Below are positions 1 to 5,350 of a stretch of DNA of 5,350 bases, piece by piece. The DNA comes from Bacteroidaceae bacterium (GTDB taxonomy: Bacteria > Bacteroidota > Bacteroidia > Bacteroidales > Bacteroidaceae): positions 1 through 5,350 of the forward strand of contig CAAGDO010000293.1 in the NCBI GenBank assembly GCA_900768625.1, in the 5' to 3' direction. How positions within the stretch are numbered: the stretch's first letter is position 1; the number at the start of each line of letters is the position of its first letter. The notes beneath the pieces are model-generated. The model searched no databases. It had not been told where the DNA came from and was given only the letters and a program-made list of their open reading frames with translations. Both the position numbers and the translations under genes were made by a program.

Positions 1-5
1 TTATG

Positions 6-124
6 AAATTCAAGATTTGCCTTTATTTTTGAGGCGTTTTTGGGCCTTGAAGAAGGAGTGTAGCGAGCTACACGACTGATGAAAGGGCAAAAAACGGCCA
101 AAAAGAAAGGTGAAGATTGAATTT
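6..124. repeat. Imperfect ~59-bp-arm inverted repeat upstream of the first gene
   Basis: The left arm (6-64) and the reverse complement of the right arm (67-124) align almost end to end with one gap. By hand count about 44 of 59 positions match. The best blocks are the outer tips (AAATTCAA, 6-13 against 117-124), CCTTT and TTTTTG within the arms, and a perfect inner stem GTGTAGC/GCTACAC (58-64 and 67-73) around a 2-base centre. The whole element could fold into one long cruciform or RNA hairpin. It lies 71 bp upstream of the first start codon and does not look coding. It could be a small palindromic interspersed repeat, a MITE-like remnant, or a terminator structure of a gene to the left of the window. 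The sequence shows the symmetry; the function is unknown. Confidence 0.75.
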
Positions 125-195
125 AGAAGAGATAAATCTCCAAATCAAATCTTCGTCAGAAAAGTTTAGACGACTTCATCATCAAAACAAACACT
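125..195 (+). other. Leader region of the first gene, with small hairpins
   Basis: This stretch between the long inverted repeat and the first start codon is A/T-rich. It contains short self-complementary pairs: GAAGATT (112-118) with AATCTTC (148-154), GAGA (129-132) with TCTC (137-140), and TCGTC (153-157) with GACGA (169-173). Some of these are mutually exclusive, and the first borrows bases from the right arm of the inverted repeat. There is no Shine-Dalgarno sequence; the bases before the ATG are A/C-rich (AAACAAACACT), as expected for Bacteroidota initiation. No convincing promoter box was found here. The stems are short and could be chance. Confidence 0.3.
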
Positions 196-849
196 ATGAA
201 ACGTCTCATATCCCTTCTGATGTTGCTCTTCTGCACCATCGTCCCCACACTCCGCGCCCAACAAGTGCAGCAGCTCAAGCGTAGCCACACGGTGTTTCTC
301 TTTCCCGAATTCCAGGATGCCAAAGTGCGCCAGTCATTCGGCCGCTTCGCCAAGGCCAAAGCCAACATTTTCCTGAAGGACGCTTCACTCGTCTTCATGC
401 AGGACGGCAAGGTGATTCGTGCCTATACGAAAGGCATCTTCGGTGTGGATTTCGGAGATTCGCTCCACTATATGAAGGTGGATTCCGCCATGGCAAAAGT
501 CGTGGCGCAAGACGGTTATAATTATCTTCTCTGCGTAACCACCGTTGACATGAAGCGCTATCATGCTGAAACCAACGGCGGTTCTGAACTTCCGTTCTTC
601 GATATGTCGGACTTCAACGTATTTCTCCAAATGGACGGACAGCAGCGTGAGGAAGATATGGGCCTCCCTCTCCAGGACAAATACTATTTCAGCGTGAAAG
701 GCCAGATTGTTCCTGCCAACGAAACAGCCATCCGCAAAATCGTCGCTCCAGAACAGAAAAAGGCATTCAAGCTCCTCATGGGCAATCGCCTTTGGAGTTG
801 GCAGGACCCTGAGAATCTGAAGGACATCTTTGGTTTCCTTCCCAAATAA
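196..849 (+). CDS. Secreted/periplasmic protein of unknown function (217 aa)
   Basis: The product is not recognised as a named family. Residues 1-21 form a clear signal peptide: Lys-Arg after Met, a Leu/Ile/Met-rich core, and a likely cleavage after LRA before Gln-Gln. The only Cys in it (residue 13) is not in a lipobox, so a soluble periplasmic or surface protein is more likely than a lipoprotein. The mature part is about 196 residues and looks alpha/beta. An early VFLFPEF motif is followed by alternating hydrophobic strands (ANIFLKDASLVFMQDGK) and an aromatic C-terminus with LWSWQDP and FGFLP. The strand pattern loosely recalls small Bacteroidales exported proteins in which a 'fill-in' segment is followed by a question of surface or matrix role, but this is an impression only. 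The start is chosen because it yields a complete signal peptide. It ends with TAA, 103 bp before menA on the same strand. Being a real gene is well supported; function is unknown. Confidence 0.85.
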   Translation: MKRLISLLMLLFCTIVPTLRAQQVQQLKRSHTVFLFPEFQDAKVRQSFGRFAKAKANIFLKDASLVFMQDGKVIRAYTKGIFGVDFGDSLHYMKVDSAMAKVVAQDGYNYLLCVTTVDMKRYHAETNGGSELPFFDMSDFNVFLQMDGQQREEDMGLPLQDKYYFSVKGQIVPANETAIRKIVAPEQKKAFKLLMGNRLWSWQDPENLKDIFGFLPK

Positions 850-952
850 AGAGGCATCGACAAGGATCGGTAACGGACTTTTTCCCTGGATCCTTCCCCA
901 TTGGCGGAATCATTTGTCATGACCGCTCCCGTAACACCCCCTCCTCATCAAC
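850..952 (+). other. Gap between the secreted-protein gene and menA
   Basis: No gene is visible in this 103-bp gap. It holds a 7-bp inverted repeat AAGGATC (862-868) and GATCCTT (889-895) with a 20-base loop that includes five T residues. The stem is not followed by a T tract, so it is a poor intrinsic terminator. No clear TAnnTTTG promoter element was found; ATCATTTG near 908-915 is the nearest and lacks the key TA. Whether menA has its own promoter therefore cannot be decided from the sequence. The last 20 bases before menA are C/A/T-rich with no Shine-Dalgarno sequence. Confidence 0.3.
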
Positions 953-1822
953 ATGCAAAAACTCAAATACTGGCTTTTTGCCGCCCGCCCCAAAACACTG
1001 AGCGCAGCATTGATTCCCGTGGTATGTGCCACAGCTTTGGCTGCAGCAGAGGATCATTTCTCATGGCGTCCTGCCTTGCTTTGTGCCCTCTTCGCCGCTC
1101 TCATGCAAATCGCGGCCAACTTCATCAACGATCTCTACGACTTCCTTCGCGGCACAGACCGTGAGGACCGTCTCGGTCCAGAAAGAGCCTGCGCCCAAGG
1201 TTGGATCAGTCCTCGCGAAATGAAGTGGGGCATTGCCATCACCCTCGTGGCCGCATGCACTGTAGGTCTCTGTCTTTTGCCCTATGGCGGAACATTCCTC
1301 ATCGGAATCGGTGTGGCATGCGTCATCTTCGCTTTCCTCTACACAACGTTGCTTTCCTATATGGGATGCGGTGACATCCTCGTGTGGGTGTTCTTCGGAT
1401 TTGTCCCCGTTTGCGGCACCTACTATGTGCAAGCACTCCAACTCACGCCCTCCGTGTGGTGGCTTGCAGCAGCCTGTGGCCTCGTGACCGACACGCTTCT
1501 TGTGCTCAACAATTATCGCGACCGCCATCAAGATGCAGAAAGTGGGAAACGCACCCTCGTCGTGGCATTGGGCGAGAAATTCGGTTCGATGCTCTATCTC
1601 GTGCAAGGCATCTTGGGCTACGTTTGCGTGGCCATGCTGGCCCTTTATGGCCATACCTGGTGCGCATTGCTTCCCCTCTTCTACATCCTTCCGCACCTAC
1701 TCACCTGGCGCAAGATGGTAAGCATCCACGAAGGACGGGCCTTGAACAAGATTCTTGGCTTCACCTCGCAAAACATGCTCATCTTCGCCCTTCTCACCGC
1801 CATCTCGCTGGTGGTGGCCTAG
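953..1822 (+). CDS. menA: 1,4-dihydroxy-2-naphthoate polyprenyltransferase (MenA)
   Basis: MenA is an integral inner-membrane enzyme of the UbiA superfamily. It transfers a polyprenyl chain from its diphosphate to 1,4-dihydroxy-2-naphthoate with loss of CO2, giving demethylmenaquinone, the penultimate step of menaquinone synthesis. The N-terminal ARPKTL (11-16) is typical. The first Asp-rich motif is N56-FIN-D60-LYD63, followed by a loop with GTDREDR-GPER (67-78), the MenA-type version that binds the Mg-diphosphate. The second motif is N186-NYRD190-RHQD194, then SGKRTLVVALG (197-207), very close to the MenA signature. Hydrophobic membrane segments fill the rest, for example around 20-30, 41-56, 93-109, 114-134, 141-160, 168-184, 213-231, 237-250 and 268-288. 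The length of 289 aa is normal for the family. UbiA or other prenyltransferases are less likely because of the second motif. No other men gene is in the window. It is followed after 33 bp by an unknown gene, probably in the same transcript. Confidence 0.93.
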   Translation: MQKLKYWLFAARPKTLSAALIPVVCATALAAAEDHFSWRPALLCALFAALMQIAANFINDLYDFLRGTDREDRLGPERACAQGWISPREMKWGIAITLVAACTVGLCLLPYGGTFLIGIGVACVIFAFLYTTLLSYMGCGDILVWVFFGFVPVCGTYYVQALQLTPSVWWLAAACGLVTDTLLVLNNYRDRHQDAESGKRTLVVALGEKFGSMLYLVQGILGYVCVAMLALYGHTWCALLPLFYILPHLLTWRKMVSIHEGRALNKILGFTSQNMLIFALLTAISLVVA

Positions 1823-1855
1823 CCTCCCCCACTCCATTCCCCATCATTCATCCCC

Positions 1856-2392
1856 ATGACATTCAATCCCCGATTCACGCAGCTTTTCCACGCTGACCTC
1901 CACCACTATCTGCTCGACGCCCATCGTGTCGACGAAATGCTCCCCGATGCTCCCGACATCGAATCCTGCTTCGAACGTATCCTTCAGGCCTATCTTCCCG
2001 ACGGTATGCGCGAATACGCCCAATATCCGAACGTCACCATGGGCTGGATGATGTTCATCGGCATGGCAATCGCCCATTATTGGGATGCAGACTGGACGGC
2101 TCACGCCGAAGATGAACAGATGTACGAACATCTCCGTGATGCCACCGACTTCGACCACATGGACGACCACATCTGCCAGAAGGTGCTCAATCTCAGCATC
2201 CGCGAACACGAATCGCTCAACGACATCGTGGGCGAATGTGCAGCGCGCACCAACAGCCTCCTTCGCCGCCATGCCGAACCCGGCACCCCGGAAGCCTTCC
2301 AAGCCTTCGTTGCCGCCCTCCACGAGCTCTACACTTTCGGAGCCGCCATCGAATTCAAACGCCTTGGCTACAAGATGGTGAAGGTGGACTGA
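1856..2392 (+). CDS. Conserved-looking soluble protein of unknown function (178 aa)
   Basis: The product is not recognised as a named family. It has no signal peptide and no convincing membrane span; the hydrophobic stretch at about 60-73 (VTMGWMMFIGMAIA) is short and probably a buried helix. The protein appears mainly alpha-helical, rich in Asp/Glu and His (12 His in 178 residues) and Met. His-acid pairs cluster at 12-23 (HADLHHYLLDAH), 83-92 and 98-105 (DFDHMDDH), which could be metal-binding, but no known metal motif is complete. The start follows menA's stop by 33 bp with no Shine-Dalgarno sequence. The reading frame uses GC-rich third positions like menA, and a long antisense frame in the same region is read as its shadow. 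Tight linkage suggests co-transcription with menA, but a role in quinone metabolism is not shown. Confidence 0.82.
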   Translation: MTFNPRFTQLFHADLHHYLLDAHRVDEMLPDAPDIESCFERILQAYLPDGMREYAQYPNVTMGWMMFIGMAIAHYWDADWTAHAEDEQMYEHLRDATDFDHMDDHICQKVLNLSIREHESLNDIVGECAARTNSLLRRHAEPGTPEAFQAFVAALHELYTFGAAIEFKRLGYKMVKVD

Positions 2393-2410
2393 GTGTATAA
2401 GCATTCGAAT

Positions 2411-2472
2411 AAAACAAAACGCGTAATTGCCGTCCATTCTTTCGCTAACGAAAGAATGGACGGCAATTACGC
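2411..2472 (-). terminator. Rho-independent terminator with a perfect 24-bp stem
   Basis: The arms 2421-2444 and 2449-2472 are perfectly complementary over 24 bp around a 4-base loop CTAA. Read on the minus strand, the stem is followed by GTTTTGTTTTATT (complement of 2408-2420), the U-rich tail of an intrinsic terminator, about 20 bp after the TAG stop of the minus-strand TPR gene. On the plus strand no T tract follows, although so strong a hairpin could still hinder readthrough from the 1856-2392 gene, which ends 28 bp before it. The stem is longer than most terminators and could also belong to a repeat family. Confidence 0.8.
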
Positions 2473-2492
2473 ATTACGATGGCAACATGCCC

Positions 2493-4997
2493 CTAAGGAT
2501 TGTTTTGCTCTTTCCACGTTTGCCACTTTTCCAGAGCTTTGCTGCGAAGCGAGGCATCCACTTTTTCAAGATTAAAGTTTATGCCCATCTTTCCTTCAAA
2601 CGTCTCTGCATGGATGGAATCGTCAGTGGGAGAATAGACAACAAGTAAGCGCTTGGCTGAACCAACTTTTGAAAATTCGTTGATCAAATCAACTCGTGAA
2701 CCATAAGTCCAATCAGCATATTGCAGCACCACGACCTTACCCTTCAACCCTCTGACCTCTGCAGCCGAACCCTCAACAATGTATCCCCAAAAAGCCCTTT
2801 CTGCCATAAAGGCATTGAGACTATCGGCCCACTGCGCAGGATGCTCATTAGCCAAAGCAACATAGTCACTATATAGTTTTTGATGAATCAGATTGATCGT
2901 TGGTTGGCGCCGACGTTTCAGCGTCAGTTCATAGGCCATAGCCTCATGATAGATGGGAAGCGCTTCCGCATAACGTCCCAATTCATCATACACACAGGCC
3001 ATACTTGTATGACAGCTAACGGCATGCGGATGATGCGCCCCCAATCGGCTGCTGAAAATTCGATAAGCTTCAACATATTGTTTCAAAGCCTCTTCGTATT
3101 GCTTCTGCTGATTGTACGTATAGGCCATATTATTCATAATTATAGCCACTAAAGGATGGTCGTTACCCAAACGTTTCCGCCGAACATAAAGTGCCTTTTC
3201 ATAGGCAGCAATCGCTTCTGCATACTTTTTCTGCGAGTCATACAAGGCACCAATATTGTTATAAAGATTAGCCATACGCAAGTGCTCTTCACCAAGCGAA
3301 GCCCGAGTAATCTCCATCGCACGGTTGATATAGGAAAGAGCTTCATCATATCGTTTCAAACCCTTTAGAATCTCTGCCATATTTCCCAAATGCTGAATAA
3401 GGAGAGGTGACTCTGGTGCATGGAATTGCTGCGCCATTTCCAGTGCTTGTTGTTGATAGACCAAGGCACTATCAGGAAGTGACATTTCCATATAGGAAGA
3501 GGCCATATTCGACAACACATTGGCCATCTGCGGATGTTTTCCATTATAGATAACACGCATCGCAGAAAGTGCTTTTTTGTAGTAATCGATCGATTCCTCG
3601 TAGTGCCCCATTTTCCCCAACAAGGTAGCGATATTGTTTACATTCACAGAAACTTCACGACTTGTTTCTCCATATTTTCTACTGAAAACATCGTGCAACT
3701 TCTGCATACTGGACAGGGCCTGCGCATAATTGCCTTGACTGGCATCAAGCGTGGCCATATTGTTCATCAAAATGAAATAATCTGTTGCATCCTCCTCATG
3801 TAGCGATTTATAAACAGACAATGCTTTCTCGTAGAAACGACGTGCCCCATCAAAATCATTGCGTTGCGCAAGCATAAAACCGATATTATTGCAGATGCGA
3901 GCTGTCAACGGGTCATTTTCACCTATCACCTCTTTCGCTAAGGCGTATGCTTTTTCATCTGTGGCCAAAGCCTGTCCGATTTTTCCAGCCTTTTCCTCAA
4001 CCAAGGCCAATTCGATAAGACAATGCACGGCTAACGTGGACTTTTCTCCCCCTTGGCTGCAAGTCACCTCCAAGGCCCGCTGTGCATAATGAAGTGCTTT
4101 GGGATAATTGACAAAGAAGTGGCAATAGAATATCGATGCATGACGCAAAGCGCTCACATTGAGCGAATCCAGAGCCAATTGTTTGTCAAGGTAGATGGCA
4201 GCGGAATCGTTTTCGAACTTCGTTGCGAAGATATTGAACTTGGCCTCATAAATCATGTTCAGCTGCGAAGCTGCCGAATTTTCAGCCTGTTCGCTCCGTT
4301 GAAGGGCTTCACGCATTTTTTCGTTATTGTCCTTCAACGCTTGGTGCTCCTGTTCGAGTTGTCCAACGTTCATGCTGTTGATCATCGAATCAGCGCGTTC
4401 GAGTTCACCCGATTCAATAAAGGCATTGATTCGGGCCGAAAGAGAATCCAGATGAGCATAATCTGTGGAAGCATAGCGACTGACCATGTCGTTGACAAGC
4501 ATATCTCGACGTTCATATTCAGCTTCAAGACGATCCAGTTCCTGCTGATAGCGCTTTCCAAGTCTTGCTTTCTCTGATTCTATCCGACGGAGTTTTTTCT
4601 GATAACGCTGTTCCACTTGTTGGCGTACACGTTCCTCAATATCACGTTTCTCCTTTTCTGAGACCATCACCACTTCCACGGGCACAGTTGGCGACACCGC
4701 AAATTTTCGACCGAGCATTTCGCGTTCGTTCAATTCATATCCATTCAGCCGCACACTGGTCAACGTGAAAGCGGTTTGTCCTGCTGTAGCATGATTGAAG
4801 AGCAAAGTAAAATTCCCTTGTCTGCCCGACTGGACGACATTGTGCTGTCCGGCAACTCGAATGAGAGCACCGGATAAACGGGTTCCAGCATGATTATTGG
4901 GACGGCCTACTGTACGCACGTAGCCCGATTGACGAATGGTTTGCGCTTGAAGCGATGTGCCTAATAGCAAACAAAGAATGAGAGTTGTTATTCGCAT
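2493..4997 (-). CDS. Exported TPR protein with coiled coil and PDZ-like C-terminus (834 aa)
   Basis: This is probably a periplasmic scaffold or interaction protein; no catalytic motif is visible. A signal peptide (1-18, cleaved after LQA before Gln) is followed by a small beta-rich domain at about 22-112. Its GYVRTVGRP and LSGALIRVAG...GNFTLLF pattern resembles carboxypeptidase-regulatory-like beta sandwiches. Residues 113-245 are charged and helical, likely coiled coil. Residues 276-690 contain ten TPR-like units of the 42-residue kinesin-light-chain type. Their small-residue anchors fall at 289, 331, 373, 415, 457, 499, 541, 583, 625 and 667, the first two being degenerate. Residues 735-812 (GYIVEGSAAEVRGLKG, then VVVLQYADW, then a beta-rich tail) read like a divergent PDZ domain. 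No Cys-lipobox and no obvious type IX sorting tail were seen. The start is supported by the signal peptide and a -7 box about 29 bp upstream. It runs opposite to the menA group, ends in the shared convergent gap, and has lower GC than that group. Confidence 0.9.
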   Translation of the reverse strand: MRITTLILCLLLGTSLQAQTIRQSGYVRTVGRPNNHAGTRLSGALIRVAGQHNVVQSGRQGNFTLLFNHATAGQTAFTLTSVRLNGYELNEREMLGRKFAVSPTVPVEVVMVSEKEKRDIEERVRQQVEQRYQKKLRRIESEKARLGKRYQQELDRLEAEYERRDMLVNDMVSRYASTDYAHLDSLSARINAFIESGELERADSMINSMNVGQLEQEHQALKDNNEKMREALQRSEQAENSAASQLNMIYEAKFNIFATKFENDSAAIYLDKQLALDSLNVSALRHASIFYCHFFVNYPKALHYAQRALEVTCSQGGEKSTLAVHCLIELALVEEKAGKIGQALATDEKAYALAKEVIGENDPLTARICNNIGFMLAQRNDFDGARRFYEKALSVYKSLHEEDATDYFILMNNMATLDASQGNYAQALSSMQKLHDVFSRKYGETSREVSVNVNNIATLLGKMGHYEESIDYYKKALSAMRVIYNGKHPQMANVLSNMASSYMEMSLPDSALVYQQQALEMAQQFHAPESPLLIQHLGNMAEILKGLKRYDEALSYINRAMEITRASLGEEHLRMANLYNNIGALYDSQKKYAEAIAAYEKALYVRRKRLGNDHPLVAIIMNNMAYTYNQQKQYEEALKQYVEAYRIFSSRLGAHHPHAVSCHTSMACVYDELGRYAEALPIYHEAMAYELTLKRRRQPTINLIHQKLYSDYVALANEHPAQWADSLNAFMAERAFWGYIVEGSAAEVRGLKGKVVVLQYADWTYGSRVDLINEFSKVGSAKRLLVVYSPTDDSIHAETFEGKMGINFNLEKVDASLRSKALEKWQTWKEQNNP

Positions 4998-5025
4998 GGC
5001 GGAAATATGTAAGAAACAATAATTG

Positions 5026-5061
5026 CAAAGGTAGCGATTTCACTCTTACCACAGACACAAA
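5026..5061 (-). promoter_or_regulatory. Bacteroidota-type promoter of the TPR gene
   Basis: On the minus strand, TACCTTTG (complement of 5026-5033) matches the Bacteroidota -7 consensus TAnnTTTG exactly. It would place the transcription start near 5019-5021 and give a leader of about 22-24 bases before the ATG. A TTTG (complement of 5058-5061) lies 24 bases further upstream. That is longer than the roughly 19-21 usually described for the -33 element, so this part is weak. The TTTG sits in the loop of a small inverted repeat, ACAGA (5051-5055) and TCTGT (5062-5066), which could be an operator or chance. The leader lacks a Shine-Dalgarno sequence. Confidence 0.6.
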
Positions 5062-5066
5062 TCTGT

Positions 5067-5170
5067 AAATAAAAATAGACTCTATATCCTCATTCTTTGA
5101 ATTTTGTTAATATATAGTCAAACAGAAGTGGTTTGAGAAAATTTTAAGTCCTCATATCATCCGGATTTGC
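5067..5170. other. A/T-rich intergenic stretch without a gene
   Basis: No coding frame, RNA gene or strong promoter was found. The only structure noticed is a weak inverted repeat GACTCTATAT (5078-5087) against ATATATAGTC (5110-5119), with one mismatch and a 22-base spacer. It lies upstream of the TPR promoter. Confidence 0.3.
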
Positions 5171-5174
5171 TTGG

Positions 5175-5312
5175 GCGTGCTGCGCACGCTGGGTTTCCAC
5201 ATTAATTTCCGTCAATTAGCCATTAATGGCCATCAATGCTGCGTGCTTGCGCACGCTCTCTCCCCTCAGCAGTGCTAAAGCACGCCTTGGGGAGGAAATG
5301 TTCATTAATGGC
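5175..5312. repeat. Palindrome-rich intergenic repeat region
   Basis: Several short hairpins are packed together. They are GCGTGC/GCACGC at 5175-5189 (loop TGC), the same stem at 5241-5256 (loop TTGC), GTGCT/AGCAC at 5272-5283, and an outer stem CTCCCC/GGGGAG at 5260-5265 and 5289-5294 that encloses the third. Between them lies a degenerate series of ATTAAT/TCAAT/ATTAAT/ATCAAT units at about 10-base spacing (5201-5236), including the perfect 12-base palindrome GCCATTAATGGC (5219-5230). CATTAATGGC recurs at 5303-5312. No open reading frame covers the area. It resembles an interspersed palindromic element or a decayed mobile-element end. A structured RNA is possible but unsupported. It may continue past the window edge. 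Confidence 0.65.
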
Positions 5313-5350
5313 TACGCCCTCAAAACGAGATAGTGTAAATGCCCAATCAA

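Noticed and set aside
24..31. TATTTTTG matching the TAnnTTTG -7 consensus on the plus strand
   Set aside because: It lies inside the long inverted repeat in a T-rich run, the -33 region would fall at the very edge of the window, and it would imply a leader of over 150 bases. Not enough to call a promoter.
862..895. Possible terminator hairpin AAGGATC/GATCCTT after the first gene
   Set aside because: The stem is only 7 bp, the loop is 20 bases, and there is no T tract after the stem.
1061..1696. Long minus-strand open frame opposite menA
   Set aside because: It is the antisense shadow of a well-supported MenA; its translation is His/Glu/Gly-rich without recognisable domains.
1844..2437. 197-residue minus-strand open frame opposite the third gene
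   Set aside because: GC-rich codon third positions on the plus strand readily open antisense frames. The plus frame fits the tight spacing behind menA, and the minus frame would start inside the terminator hairpin region.
2393..2648. Short plus-strand frames across the convergent gap
   Set aside because: They run through the perfect hairpin and into the antisense of the TPR gene, with no start context or domain.
2496..2795. Thioredoxin-like domain at the end of the TPR protein, suggested by GKVVVLQYADW
   Set aside because: No CxxC or other active-site Cys follows the ADW segment, and the preceding GYIVEGSAAEVRGLKG fits a PDZ-like order better.
5175..5312. CRISPR array or integron attC sites
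   Set aside because: There are no regularly spaced identical repeats with unique spacers of constant length, no cas genes and no integrase. The palindromes vary in spacing and loop.

Overview
This window looks like chromosomal DNA from a member of the Bacteroidota, most likely a Prevotella-type Bacteroidales. The evidence is a TAnnTTTG-type -7 element in front of the long minus-strand gene, no Shine-Dalgarno sequences before any of the four start codons, two signal peptides ending in Ala followed by Gln (a common Bacteroidales pattern), and a secreted kinesin-light-chain-type TPR protein of a style common in that order. The genus is an inference from style, not from a marker gene.

Layout. 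Positions 1-195 hold no gene but carry a roughly 119-bp imperfect inverted repeat (6-124), followed by a leader with small competing hairpins. Three plus-strand genes follow: a secreted protein of unknown function (196-849), the menaquinone-pathway prenyltransferase MenA (953-1822), and a soluble His- and acid-rich protein of unknown function (1856-2392). MenA and the third gene are only 33 bp apart and are probably co-transcribed. The first gene is 103 bp upstream of menA and may or may not share the transcript. A perfect 24-bp stem hairpin (2421-2472) lies in the convergent gap and, judged by its T-rich flank, serves as terminator for the opposite strand.

The minus strand from 4997 to 2493 encodes an 834-residue exported protein. 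It has a signal peptide, a small beta-type domain, a long charged coiled coil, ten TPR-like units in an exact 42-residue register, and a C-terminal segment that reads like a degenerate PDZ domain. Its promoter is visible at 5026-5033. Beyond it, 5041-5350 has no gene. Its distal half is packed with short palindromes and ATTAAT-type repeats and resembles an interspersed intergenic repeat element.

Functionally, only MenA has a confident biochemical role: attaching the polyprenyl tail to 1,4-dihydroxy-2-naphthoate at the inner membrane. No multi-gene system such as defence, CRISPR, a mobile element or secretion machinery is visible. The points most worth a second look are the three palindromic elements and the architecture of the TPR protein.
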